Part shown: positions 1 to 7,791 of the stretch, piece by piece
Layout of the letters: every line of letters starts with the position of its first letter
Numbering within the stretch: the stretch's first letter is position 1
NCBI GenBank assembly: GCA_050330205.1
Contig: JBHJOA010000024.1
Location: forward strand, 1-64,000
From: Pelagibius sp050330205
Lineage (GTDB): Bacteria; Pseudomonadota; Alphaproteobacteria; Kiloniellales; Kiloniellaceae
Direction: 5' to 3'
Length of the DNA stretch: 64,000 nucleotides
Made by a program: the position numbers and the translations under genes
The notes under the pieces: model-generated
The model's input: the letters and a program-made list of their open reading frames with translations, nothing else
Databases searched by the model: none
What the model was told of the DNA's origin: nothing

Positions 1-703
1 CGACCTCGCGGCGCGGGGCTGGGCCGTGGCGGTCCACTACCGCACCGCCGACGGCGCCGCCGAGGCGCTCTGCGCCGAGATCGCCGCGGCCGGCGGCCGG
101 GCGCTGCCGCTGCAGGCCGACCTCGCCGACGAGGCCGCCGTGGCGGCCCTGGCCGGCCGCGCCGCCGCGGCGCTGGGGCCGCTCGGGCTGCTGGTCAACA
201 ACGCCGCGATCTTCGAGTTCGACGACGTGGCGAGCTGCGACCGCGCGAGCTGGGACGCCCACCTCGACACCAACCTGCGCGCGCCCTTCGTGCTGACCCA
301 GCGCTTCGCCGCCGCGCTGCCGGCCGAGGCCCGCGGCCTGGTGGTGAACATCCTCGACACCCGGGTGTGGAACCTGGCGCCGGGCTATCTCAGCTACACC
401 CTCTCCAAGGCCGGCCTCTGGACCCTGACCCGGACCCTGGCCCAGGCGCTGGCGCCGCGCATCCGCGTGAACGCCATCGGCCCCGGGCCGACGCTGCCCT
501 CGCGCGGCCAGAGCGCGGCCGACTTCGCCGCCCGCCGCGCCGGCCTGCCGCTGGGCGACGGCGCGACGCCGCAGGAGGTTGCCGCCGCCCTGCGCTTCAT
601 CGTCGCCGCCCCCTCGATGACCGGCCAGATGATCGGCCTCGACGGCGGCGACCACCTCAGCGGCGACCGCCCGGCCGCCGGCACGACTCTCCCAGAGGGC
701 TGA
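1..703 (+). CDS. SDR family oxidoreductase, 5' end missing
   Basis: The reading frame is open from base 2, so the N-terminus with the Rossmann glycine motif lies before the window. A GTG at 26 is in frame but internal, because the residues before it (DLAARGWAV) still read as an SDR fold. Visible are the NNAA motif of the cofactor pocket and the catalytic Tyr and Lys in SYTLSK, followed by the typical RVNAIGPGP stretch. The overall look is that of pteridine reductase/FolM-like SDRs (NADPH-dependent reduction of pterins), but substrate cannot be read from sequence alone. The stop codon sits inside a 13-base tandem repeat. Confidence 0.85.
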   Translation, partial: DLAARGWAVAVHYRTADGAAEALCAEIAAAGGRALPLQADLADEAAVAALAGRAAAALGPLGLLVNNAAIFEFDDVASCDRASWDAHLDTNLRAPFVLTQRFAAALPAEARGLVVNILDTRVWNLAPGYLSYTLSKAGLWTLTRTLAQALAPRIRVNAIGPGPTLPSRGQSAADFAARRAGLPLGDGATPQEVAAALRFIVAAPSMTGQMIGLDGGDHLSGDRPAAGTTLPEG

Positions 704-746
704 ACGCGAGGGCTGAACGCGAGGGCTGAACGCCAGGGCTGACCGC
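695..746. repeat. 13-base tandem repeat, four copies, across a stop codon
   Basis: The unit GAGGGCTGAACGC occurs at 695-707, 708-720 and 721-733, and a diverged fourth copy (CAGGGCTGACCGC) at 734-746. The TGA that ends the upstream SDR gene (701-703) is inside the first copy, so each unit carries a TGA. Copy number change would alter only the untranslated tail. Confidence 0.9.
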
Positions 747-892
747 GAGGGCCGGCTTCAGGGCGGGGATGCCGCGCGCCGCCGCCGCGTAGGGTTGGCT
801 ATACGGCCGGCGCGGACCCCCAGGGCCAGGGAGCCAGAATCGAGCGAACTCCGGGTCGCCGGCCCCCGCAACCGAACTCGGAGGAGGCTCCC

Positions 893-1357
893 ATGACCCT
901 GGCCCAATCATCCCTGGCCCAATCCCTGAAACGCGTCATCTCGATTTCGCCCGTCGCCGCCGCTGCGGTGGCGCTGCTCCTCGCCTTCGCACCGGCCGAT
1001 GCCTCGGCCGCGGCCCGGGAGAAGACCCAGGCAACGCCGCATGCCTCCGCGCAGCTCCATCTCGCGCACCAGTCCCGGAACCACGGCTGGAACGACCGCA
1101 AGCACCGCCGCCACGCCGCGCCGCCGCACCGCCGGCACGGCTTCGTGCCGCCGCCGCATCGCCGCCACTTCCACGCCGGGCCCCGCCGACACTTCCACGC
1201 CGCGCCGCGGCGTCACGCCTCCTGCCGTCCCATCACCGCGGTCGGCTACCACCGAGGCCACCGCGCGCTGATCGCCCGCACCGTCTGCGTGAACCGCTTC
1301 GGCCAGGCCTACGTGCTGCAAGGCAGCCAGCGCGTGGTCCGCTACCTGCACCGCTGA
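893..1357 (+). CDS. His/Arg-rich exported protein of unknown function
   Basis: This encodes 154 residues. GGAGGAGG just before the ATG is a strong ribosome binding site. Residues 1-42 form a probable signal peptide: positive start, hydrophobic AAAAVALLLAFA core, then ADASAAA as a likely cleavage region. The mature part is dominated by His and Arg between about residues 60 and 110, with recurring HRRH, PRRHFHA and PPHRRH units, then a short C-terminal domain with two Cys (CRPITAVGYHRGHRAL and CVNRFGQAYVLQG). The histidine richness suggests metal or polyanion binding in the periplasm, but this is only inference; I do not recognise the family. Confidence 0.7.
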   Translation: MTLAQSSLAQSLKRVISISPVAAAAVALLLAFAPADASAAAREKTQATPHASAQLHLAHQSRNHGWNDRKHRRHAAPPHRRHGFVPPPHRRHFHAGPRRHFHAAPRRHASCRPITAVGYHRGHRALIARTVCVNRFGQAYVLQGSQRVVRYLHR

Positions 1358-1492
1358 GCGACCTCACGACCCTGGGCATGATCCCGGGCATGATCTTGGG
1401 GCACGATCTTAGGCGTTCATCCGCGCCGCCATCCGGCCTAAGCTGCCCGCCGGTCGGATGGTGGCCGGGTCGGATGGTTGAGGAGTGCCGGG

Positions 1493-2563
1493 GTGGATCG
1501 GCCGTCGAAGCGGGACGGGAACGGGAACGGGCGCGGGCTGCTGCTGGCGGCGCAGCATCAGCTGCGCCAGCCGCTGAACGCCATCGGCCTGCTGGCCGGC
1601 GAGCTGCGCCAGGGCCCGGACGCGCGCGACCTCGCGGCGATCGCCGACGACCTGCAGTACGCCGTGACGCTGAGCAACGCCTGGCTCGACTCCCTGGTGG
1701 CGCTGGAGCAGGTCCGGCAGGGTCTGCTCGACTGCCGGACAGGGGGGGTATCGCTACAGCAGGTTTTCAATGACTTGCGCGGTGACTTTGAGGCGCGGTT
1801 TGAGGTTCTGGGGCTCGCGTTCCGGGTCGTGCCGACGCGCGCCGCGGTGCGTGCCGACCCGGTCCACCTGCGCCGGATTCTGGCGATCCTGCTGGACAAT
1901 GCCGCCCGGTTCTGCGGCCGCGGCGGCGTCCTCGTCGGCTGCCGGCGCGCCGGCGAGCGCCTGCGCGTCGAGATCCACGACACCGGCCCCGGAATCCCCG
2001 AGAGCGAGCAACACCTTGTATTCGAACCGTTTTTTCGGCTGGAAAACGAGGTCCGCCCGCGCGAGCGCGGCCTCGGCCTCGGCCTCGCCTATGCCCGCCA
2101 GCTGGCGGCCCTCGCCGGCGGGCAGCTGACTCTCAGGTCCGTGCCCGGCCGCGGCGCCTGCTTCGCGCTGACGCTGCCGCCGGCCGCCGGCGCCGACGAA
2201 GCCCCCGCCTGCGAGGTCGTGACCAACCCGCTCGAAGGCATGGAAGTGATTCTGCTGGAGGGCGCCGCCGCCGCGGAACTGCGGGCCAACCTGGAATCCT
2301 GGGGCGCCGTGCCGCGCGTGATTCCCGTCTCAGGCCTCGCCGGGGCGCTGGCCGCGGGCGCCAGGCTGGTCATCGCCGACGGCGAGGTCTTCGCCGGGCC
2401 GGGTGGCTGGGACCGCCTCGGCAAAGGCGCCGCGACCTTCGTGCTGCTGGCCGACAGGCTGCCGGAACAAACCGCCCCGACGGCGGCGCACTACCTGCAG
2501 CGGCCGGTCAAGCCTGCGCGCCTGCGCGCCCTCTGCCACTACGCGCTCACCCGGCAGCCTTGA
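1493..2563 (+). CDS. Soluble sensor histidine kinase with degenerate C-terminal receiver
   Basis: This is a 356-residue protein with no membrane segments or recognisable sensor domain. GTG 1493 was chosen because AGGAG lies 7 bases upstream; a TTG at 1478 is the alternative. The dimerisation/phosphoacceptor helix holds the H-box QHQLRQPLNAIG (His22). The ATPase domain shows the N box (LLDNAARF), G1 (DTGPGIP), F box (FEPFFRLE) and G2 (GLGLGLAYA). From about residue 245 a receiver-like domain follows: the switch Lys is kept (QRPVKPARL), but the N-terminal acidic pair is replaced by LLEG and the usual phospho-Asp strand reads LVIADGE. It may therefore not be phosphorylated. It ends convergently with the NarL-type regulator at 2580-3260, a plausible partner. 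Confidence 0.8.
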   Translation: MDRPSKRDGNGNGRGLLLAAQHQLRQPLNAIGLLAGELRQGPDARDLAAIADDLQYAVTLSNAWLDSLVALEQVRQGLLDCRTGGVSLQQVFNDLRGDFEARFEVLGLAFRVVPTRAAVRADPVHLRRILAILLDNAARFCGRGGVLVGCRRAGERLRVEIHDTGPGIPESEQHLVFEPFFRLENEVRPRERGLGLGLAYARQLAALAGGQLTLRSVPGRGACFALTLPPAAGADEAPACEVVTNPLEGMEVILLEGAAAAELRANLESWGAVPRVIPVSGLAGALAAGARLVIADGEVFAGPGGWDRLGKGAATFVLLADRLPEQTAPTAAHYLQRPVKPARLRALCHYALTRQP

Positions 2564-2579
2564 TGGCGCCGAGGGCGCC

Positions 2580-3260
2580 TCAGAAGTTGGCGGCCTCGGC
2601 CTCTTCCAGGGCGCGGACCTGCGCGGCGGCGCTGATCGCCGCCTGGGTGCGGCTGTCGAGGTTGAGGCGCTTGACGATCGCCGAGACGTGCACCCGCACG
2701 GTGTGTTCCGACAGGCCCAGAGACTCGGCGACCTGGGCGTTCGACATGCCCTGGCCGAGGTACTTGTAGACCTGCAGCTGCCGCTTGGTCAGCGCGTTGG
2801 AGATGTCTTCCAGCGACTTCTCGCTGCCGAAACCGTAGACCGGCGCCTTCCTGGCCGGGGTCCGCTGCTCCAGCAGGCGGCGCGGGAACGCCACGCCGCC
2901 GGAAAGAACGGTCTGCAGGGCGGACTCGATCTCGTCGCTCTGGGCCGACTTCGGAATGTATCCCATGGCTCCGGCCTCGATGCAGCGCAGGATCTCGTCG
3001 CGATCCTCGATCGCCGACATCACCACGACAGGAACCTGCGGCAGGCATTCGCGCATCGCACGAAGCCCCTCGAAGCGCTTCATGCCGGGCATCAGCAGGT
3101 CGAGCAGAATCAGATCGAGGTCGGGATTGCCGGATGCGATCTCCAGCGCCTGCCGGAAGTCCGAGGCCTCGAGCAGTTCGCTCTCCGGCTCCAGCCTGTC
3201 GATCAGGTGCTTGGCGGCGCTACGGGTGATCCAATGATCATCGGCGTAAAGGACCTTCAT
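2580..3260 (-). CDS. NarL/LuxR-family response regulator
   Basis: 226 residues. The receiver domain (1-120) has the acidic pocket Asp7/Asp8, phosphoacceptor Asp54 in ILLDLLMPG, and Lys104 in YIPKSA. A linker leads to a C-terminal LuxR helix-turn-helix beginning at LTKRQLQVYKYL, with the recognition helix in LSEHTVRVHVSAIVKRL. This layout is typical of phosphorylation-dependent transcription factors. The gene is convergent with the soluble kinase 16 bases away and lies downstream, on the same strand, of the single-domain receiver at 3642-4055, so a three-protein phosphorelay is plausible. The upstream leader carries a perfect 7-base inverted repeat. Confidence 0.9.
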   Translation of the reverse strand: MKVLYADDHWITRSAAKHLIDRLEPESELLEASDFRQALEIASGNPDLDLILLDLLMPGMKRFEGLRAMRECLPQVPVVVMSAIEDRDEILRCIEAGAMGYIPKSAQSDEIESALQTVLSGGVAFPRRLLEQRTPARKAPVYGFGSEKSLEDISNALTKRQLQVYKYLGQGMSNAQVAESLGLSEHTVRVHVSAIVKRLNLDSRTQAAISAAAQVRALEEAEAANF

Positions 3261-3292
3261 ATTTCAGAGAACCCTGATGTGTGTTGTTGCTC

Positions 3293-3312
3293 CCAGCGTT
3301 CTCGGACGCTGG
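3293..3312. repeat. 7-base inverted repeat in the leader of the NarL-type regulator
   Basis: CCAGCGT (3293-3299) and ACGCTGG (3306-3312) are perfect complements around a 6-base loop, 33 bases upstream of the regulator's ATG. It could be an operator for autoregulation or an RNA hairpin in the 5' leader; sequence alone does not decide. Confidence 0.6.
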
Positions 3313-3410
3313 AATTGATTGGTCCCGGGTGCCGGTTCATCCCCCCATCGATCCTGCAATGCCCCTCCGGCGTCGAACTGTGGGTCGACACCTGCGGACT
3401 AGCTGATCAA

Positions 3411-3437
3411 CTGACACCCCGGTACGTTTGCTATAAT
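3411..3437 (+). promoter_or_regulatory. Extended -10 promoter candidate
   Basis: TATAAT at 3432-3437 is preceded by TGC, giving an extended -10 (TGCTATAAT). CTGACA at 3411-3416 could serve as -35 at a short 15-base spacing. No convincing protein gene follows on this strand. Instead a strongly structured stretch begins 13 bases after the -10. Confidence 0.45.
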
Positions 3438-3443
3438 CCGAAT

Positions 3444-3635
3444 TTTACATGGCGTTTCAACCACAAACAAATTCAACCGGCCGTCGCACGGCCGTCGCAG
3501 CCGCGGCTGAAACGCCTGATTTCCGGCGGATATCCCCCTGGCACGCCGGGGTGCGCAGGAAGTCGACTCCGGCGAATTACAGATTACGATTGTATATTGC
3601 CACAGCTCTGCCGGAAAAGGCCAGCTTTCTGCACG
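3444..3635 (+). ncRNA. Candidate structured small RNA in a 381-base intergenic gap
   Basis: The gap 3261-3641 between two response regulator genes holds no convincing protein gene. Just after the extended -10 box, GGCGTTTCA (3451-3459) pairs perfectly with TGAAACGCC (3508-3516). It encloses an inner hairpin CGGCCG-TCGCA-CGGCCG (3478-3494). A CCCC/GGGG hairpin follows near 3535-3551, and an imperfect GC stem with TTT after it (about 3607-3633) could end transcription. The RNA would run toward the 3' end of the convergent receiver gene. The open frame from ATG 3449 has no ribosome binding site and looks non-coding. Extent and function are inferred. Confidence 0.35.
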
Positions 3636-3641
3636 GAATGA

Positions 3642-4055
3642 TTAGCAGCAGGCTCGCAGCGCCGCGAGGAAGCTGTCGACGTCCACGGGCTTGCGCAACA
3701 GCCGGAATCCGGCGCGGGCCACTTCCTCGGCGATCTCCCGGGACAGGTCGCCGGTGACGATGAGCCCGTGCAGGGGGGCCGCCACGGCCTCGCGCACCGC
3801 CGCGGCGGCGCTGAGGCCGCTCTCGTGACGGTTCAGCCAGTAGTCGGCGACGACGCAGCTGGGGGTCAGGCGGCGCGCCGCCATGACGCCGAGCACCTCG
3901 TTGCTGTTGGTGCCCGCGACGACCTCGGCACCGAAGCGCCGGAGCATCCGCTCGGTGGCGCGTCTGACCAGTTCGTCGTCCTCCAGCAGGACGATGACCG
4001 CACCGGCGAGGGCGTCCTTCCGATCCAACAGTGGTTGTGTTTGCGACGTGGTCAT
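3642..4055 (-). CDS. Single-domain response regulator (receiver only)
   Basis: 137 residues, all one receiver domain. Asp26/Asp27 form the acidic pocket, Asp71 in VVADYWL is the phosphoacceptor, Thr101 (IVTGD) and Lys122 (LLRKPVDV) are the switch residues. No output domain follows, so it should act by phosphotransfer or protein contact. ATG 4055 has only a weak GGCGG upstream; longer in-frame starts exist, but the extra residues are Arg/Pro/Ala-rich and look non-coding. Its receiver resembles those fused to hybrid kinases, and it sits near a kinase whose own receiver is degenerate, so it may take over that role. Confidence 0.8.
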   Translation of the reverse strand: MTTSQTQPLLDRKDALAGAVIVLLEDDELVRRATERMLRRFGAEVVAGTNSNEVLGVMAARRLTPSCVVADYWLNRHESGLSAAAAVREAVAAPLHGLIVTGDLSREIAEEVARAGFRLLRKPVDVDSFLAALRACC

Positions 4056-4189
4056 CCGCCAAGGAGAGATGCCGCCGCGGCGAAAGTCAATCGCCCGCGT
4101 TCGCGCGTGCGTCCTCGAAGGAGTCGACGGGGCGGCGAATCGCCGGCTATAGGGTCTGGGGCGGGTGGGCTCGGAGCGGAGTGCGGCTG

Positions 4190-4546
4190 ATGATCGTGAT
4201 CTACGGGTTGAAGAACTGCGACAGCTGCCGCAAGGCCGTGAAGCTGGTGCAGGAAGCAGGGGCGGCGCACCGCTTCCACGATCTGCGCGGCGACGGGCTG
4301 CCGCCCGCGCGCCTCGCCCGCTGGCTGGAGGCCGTCGGCTGGGAGGCGCTGGTGAACCGCCGCAGCACCACCTGGCGCGGGCTGCCGGAGGCGGAGAAGG
4401 CAAGCCTCGACGCCGCCGGTGCCGGGCCCCTGCTGGCGCGCCATCCCACTCTCGTCAAGCGCCCGGTGATCGAGGCCGGGGAGGCGGTCATCGTCGGCCT
4501 CGGCGCCGACCAGCAGCGCGCGCTGAAGGCGCTGCTGGCCGGTTGA
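4190..4546 (+). CDS. ArsC/Spx-family reductase, YffB-like
   Basis: 118 residues with a thioredoxin-like ArsC fold. The N-terminal IYGLKNCDSCRKA places Cys in the active-site loop, here as CxxC, whereas E. coli YffB has a single Cys (CDTI). Conserved family landmarks are RFHDLR, GWEALVNRRSTTWR and the ARHPTLVKRPV stretch near the C-terminus. ATG 4190 is preceded by GGAG at a good distance. The family is thought to be a glutathione-dependent thiol reductase of unknown physiological substrate. It is divergent from the receiver gene at 3642-4055. Confidence 0.85.
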   Translation: MIVIYGLKNCDSCRKAVKLVQEAGAAHRFHDLRGDGLPPARLARWLEAVGWEALVNRRSTTWRGLPEAEKASLDAAGAGPLLARHPTLVKRPVIEAGEAVIVGLGADQQRALKALLAG

Positions 4547-4668
4547 CCGGCCCGGCCATTCCGTCATTCCGCGCCTGCCGCTGGCGCAAATCCGCTAGCG
4601 GCACCGGCAGCCGCGCTGCATAAGCGGGACAGCATCAGCACGAAGATCGAAGGCAGGTTCCGAAAGCC

Positions 4669-5949
4669 ATGTTCGCAGCCGTGAAATCGGCCTGGGCGCT
4701 GTTCGTCGGCCTCGGCATGCTGATGCTGGGCAACGGCCTGCAGAACTCGCTGGTCGGCATCCGCGCCGGCGCCGAGGAGTTCTCGACCGAGGCGACCGGC
4801 CTCATCATGGCCTGCTACTACCTGGGTCTGCTGGCCAGCGCGCTGATCACGCCGAAGGTGGTGGGCAAGGTCGGCCACGTGCGCGTCTTCGCCGCGCTGG
4901 CCTCCACGGCCTCCACCGCCGCGCTGCTGCATGCCGTCTTCGTCGATCCGTGGTCCTGGGGCGCGATGCGCATGGTGACCGGCTTCTGCTACGCCGGCCT
5001 CTACATCGTCGCCGAATCCTGGCTCAACGACCGTGCCACCAACGAGACCCGCGGCACCCTGCTGTCGGTCTACATGGTGGTAGTGCTCGGCGGCCTCGCC
5101 GCCAGCCAGTTCCTGCTGGTCCTCGCCGACACCAGCAGCTTCGTACTCTTCGCGCTGGCCTCGGTTCTGGTTTCCATGGCGCTGGTGCCGATCTCGGTCT
5201 CCGCCACGCCGACGCCGGACTTCACGGCGCCGGAGCCGCTGGGCTTGCGCGCGCTCTATCGCACCTCGCCGCTCGGCATGGTCGGCGCCATCGGCACCGG
5301 CATGGCCAACGCGTCGATCTACGCCATGTCCGCGGTCTACGCCGGCGCCGTCGGGCTCAGCGTGCCGCAGATCGCCATCTTCGTCAGTGCCAGCATCCTG
5401 GGCGGCATGGCCTTCCAGTGGCCGATCGGCCGCCTCTCCGACAAGCTCGACCGCCGCCGCGTGTTGACCGGCGTCACCTTCGCCGCCGCGCTGGCATCGC
5501 TGGCCGCCAGCCTGGCGGCCAAGGGCGAGCCGCTCGCCCTCTACGCCATGATGTTCCTGCTCGGCGGCATGAGCCTGCCGATGTACTCGCTGTGCATCGC
5601 CCACACCAACGACTACCTGACGCCCAAGCAGATGGTCTCGGCGAGCGGCTCCCTGATGATGGTGGGGGGCGCCGGGGCGATCTTCGGGCCGATCGCCGTG
5701 TCGCAGCTGATGTTGGGGGTGGGCACCGACGGCTTCTTCGTCTGCATCGGCGCGGTGCACGGCGCCATCGGCCTCTTCGCGCTCTATCGCATGGCCCGGC
5801 GCGCGCCGCTGCCGCTCGAGGAGCAGGGCACCAGCGTGCCGGTCGCCGGCACCGTCAGCGCGCCGACGGCGACCCTCCCGGTCGATGCCATCCGCGACCA
5901 GATGGACCGCGACCTCGCCGCCATGGCCGGCCCGCTGCGCCGCCGTTAG
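4669..5949 (+). CDS. MFS transporter, YcaD-like
   Basis: 426 residues with about 12 hydrophobic segments up to residue ~375, then a polar cytoplasmic tail (about 50 residues, ending DRDLAAMAGPLRRR). The AESWLN motif in transmembrane segment 5 and the GRLSDKLDRRRVL loop between segments 8 and 9 are typical of the YcaD/YfkF branch of the major facilitator superfamily. Substrate is unknown. It stands alone between the YffB-like gene and the MaoC gene. Confidence 0.85.
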   Translation: MFAAVKSAWALFVGLGMLMLGNGLQNSLVGIRAGAEEFSTEATGLIMACYYLGLLASALITPKVVGKVGHVRVFAALASTASTAALLHAVFVDPWSWGAMRMVTGFCYAGLYIVAESWLNDRATNETRGTLLSVYMVVVLGGLAASQFLLVLADTSSFVLFALASVLVSMALVPISVSATPTPDFTAPEPLGLRALYRTSPLGMVGAIGTGMANASIYAMSAVYAGAVGLSVPQIAIFVSASILGGMAFQWPIGRLSDKLDRRRVLTGVTFAAALASLAASLAAKGEPLALYAMMFLLGGMSLPMYSLCIAHTNDYLTPKQMVSASGSLMMVGGAGAIFGPIAVSQLMLGVGTDGFFVCIGAVHGAIGLFALYRMARRAPLPLEEQGTSVPVAGTVSAPTATLPVDAIRDQMDRDLAAMAGPLRRR

Positions 5950-6041
5950 CCCCGCTGCGCTGCCGTTAGTCCCTCTGGACCGCTCCCTGCCGCGGCGCCG
6001 CAGCGTAAGGCAAAATTTACCGAAAAGTGAGATGCTGTGGC

Positions 6042-6071
6042 CTTCGCAGCTGCAAAATCGCACTTGCGAAG
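6042..6071. repeat. 7-base inverted repeat upstream of the MaoC gene
   Basis: CTTCGCA (6042-6048) and TGCGAAG (6065-6071) are perfect complements separated by 16 bases. The right arm overlaps the candidate -35 box of the MaoC gene, a position suited to a repressor. A second small inverted repeat, CGCCA-TAG-TGGCG, lies downstream at about 6109-6121. Confidence 0.55.
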
Positions 6072-6092
6072 AGATTCGTGTTCCTCTAGAGT
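6064..6092 (+). promoter_or_regulatory. Sigma-70-like promoter candidate for the MaoC gene
   Basis: TTGCGA (6064-6069) and TAGAGT (6087-6092) are spaced by 17 bases, each matching four of six consensus positions. Transcription would start near 6099, about 65 bases before the MaoC start. The region is clearly more AT-rich than its surroundings. Confidence 0.4.
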
Positions 6093-6162
6093 GGCAGGAA
6101 CAATATTGCGCCATAGTGGCGATCACCACAATATTATTACCTTGGCGGAGCGAAACGGTCGG

Positions 6163-6657
6163 ATGCACGAAAAGCACGGTTACTTCCTCGAGGATCTCTC
6201 GGTCGGCATGACCGCGGTCTTCGCGAAGACGGTGACGGACGCCGACATCACCATGTTCGCCGGCATCTCCGGCGACACCAACCCGGTCCACCTGGACGAG
6301 AGCTTCGCCGAGAAGACCATGTTCGCCGGGCGTATCGCCCACGGCATGCTGTCGGCCAGCTTCATCTCGACGGTCTTCGGCACCCGCCTGCCGGGCCCTG
6401 GCTGCATTTATCTGCGCCAGGATCTGCGCTTCAAGGCACCGGTGAAGGTCGGCGACACCGTGGAGGCCCGGGTCACGGTGAAGGAGATCCAGGCCGCCAA
6501 GAAGCGGGTCGTCTTCGATACCGTCTGCACCGTCCGCGGCACCGCGGTGCTGGAGGGCGAGGCCACGCTGATGGTCGCCAGCCGTCAGGATATGGCGGCC
6601 CAGCCCGACGCCGGGGCGAACGACGCCGCCACCAAGGCTCCCCAGGCGGCCGAGTAG
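6163..6657 (+). CDS. MaoC-family (R)-specific enoyl-CoA hydratase
   Basis: 164 residues with a single hot-dog domain. The hydratase motif MFAGISGDTNPVHLDE contains the catalytic Asp and His, followed by GRIAHGMLSAS. Enzymes of this family hydrate trans-2-enoyl-CoA to (R)-3-hydroxyacyl-CoA, linking fatty acid oxidation to polyhydroxyalkanoate synthesis when PhaJ-like. ATG 6163 begins the conserved part; upstream in-frame codons read as unrelated sequence. The last 25 residues are Ala/Asp-rich and probably disordered. No PHA gene is nearby, so the physiological role is open. Confidence 0.85.
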   Translation: MHEKHGYFLEDLSVGMTAVFAKTVTDADITMFAGISGDTNPVHLDESFAEKTMFAGRIAHGMLSASFISTVFGTRLPGPGCIYLRQDLRFKAPVKVGDTVEARVTVKEIQAAKKRVVFDTVCTVRGTAVLEGEATLMVASRQDMAAQPDAGANDAATKAPQAAE

Positions 6658-6769
6658 GCCCGTACCGGACCCGGCGAGGGTGCCGGCACCGGACAGCTGA
6701 CCTGGGCGCCTCAGCGGGCAGCCTTCTTCGTTGACAGAGTCTGCCGAAGGCGTCAGACCAGCCGGTCTT

Positions 6770-7732
6770 ATGGCTATTTTCCGGCATACCGGCGACCTGC
6801 CCGCCGCCGCCCGCGGCGCCGTGGTGGTGATCGGCAACTTCGACGGCGTGCATCGCGGCCACCAGCTGCTGCTGGCCGATGCGCGGCGGCAGGCCGACGC
6901 CCTCGCGGCCTCGCTGGCGGTGCTGACCTTCGAGCCGCACCCGCGCTCGGTCTTCCAGCCGGATCAGCCGCCCTTTCGCCTGACCTCCCTGCGCGCCAAG
7001 GCCCACGCTTTGCAGGAGGCCGGCGTCGACAACCTCTTCGTGCTGCACTTCGACCGCGCCTTCTCGCTGAAGTCGGCCGAGGCCTTCGTGCAGGACATCC
7101 TGGTCGGCGACCTGGCGGCGCGCCACGTAGTGGTCGGCTGGGATTTCTGCTTCGGCCACAAGCGCGCCGGCAATGTGGCGCTGCTGAAGTCGATGGGGGC
7201 GCAGAACGGTTTCGGCGTCACCGCCGTCGATCCGGTGATGACCGGCGACGGCCAGGTCTATTCCTCCTCGATCATCCGCAATCACCTGCGCGAGGGGCGC
7301 CCGGCCAAGGCGGCCGAGCTGCTCGGCCGGCCCTGGGAGATCGAGGGCCGTGTCGAGCACGGCGACCAGCGCGGGCGCACCATCGGTTTTCCGACCGCCA
7401 ACCTCGGCCTCGGCGACTACCTGCGCCCGGCGCTGGGGGTCTACGCGGTCCTCGCCGGCCGCGACCCCGGCGTCGAGCACGGCGGCGAAACGCGCTGGCT
7501 GCCGGGAGTCGCCAACCTCGGCCGCCGCCCGACCGTGGCGGGCGAGGACCTGCGCCTGGAGGTCCACCTCTTCGATTTCGCCGAGGATCTCTACGGCGAG
7601 ACCCTGAGGGTCCGCCTGGTCGACTACCTGCGCCCGGAAAAGAAGTTTGACGGCCTCGACGCTTTGCGGGCACAAATCGCCCTCGACTGCGGCCGGGCCC
7701 AGGACATCCTGGTGCAGTCCGGCATCGCCTGA
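6770..7732 (+). CDS. ribF: Bifunctional riboflavin kinase/FAD synthetase
   Basis: 320 residues. The N-terminal nucleotidyl transferase half shows IGNFDGVHRGHQ and later SSSIIRNHLREG; the C-terminal flavokinase half shows GRTIGFPTANL, the GVYAV strand and PGVANLGRRPTV. It converts riboflavin to FMN and then FAD in the cytoplasm. ATG 6770 (MAIFRH) is preferred; a TTG at 6731 is in frame, but its codons look like leader. A TTGACA at 6731-6736 could be a -35 box, but no clear -10 follows. It heads the widely conserved ribF-ileS-lspA order. Confidence 0.95.
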   Translation: MAIFRHTGDLPAAARGAVVVIGNFDGVHRGHQLLLADARRQADALAASLAVLTFEPHPRSVFQPDQPPFRLTSLRAKAHALQEAGVDNLFVLHFDRAFSLKSAEAFVQDILVGDLAARHVVVGWDFCFGHKRAGNVALLKSMGAQNGFGVTAVDPVMTGDGQVYSSSIIRNHLREGRPAKAAELLGRPWEIEGRVEHGDQRGRTIGFPTANLGLGDYLRPALGVYAVLAGRDPGVEHGGETRWLPGVANLGRRPTVAGEDLRLEVHLFDFAEDLYGETLRVRLVDYLRPEKKFDGLDALRAQIALDCGRAQDILVQSGIA

Positions 7733-7791
7733 TCGGGCCACGGCCCCGCTACGCCCCGGCCTGGAAAAACCACGGTTAAAAGAACCATCTC

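Noticed and set aside
3449..3757. Possible 102-residue protein on the plus strand in the gap between response regulators
   Set aside because: No ribosome binding site, composition unlike real proteins here, and it runs into the receiver gene on the other strand. A structured RNA explains the region better.
6731..6736. TTGACA as -35 of a ribF promoter
   Set aside because: No acceptable -10 lies 16-18 bases downstream; the next AT-rich hexamer is too far away.
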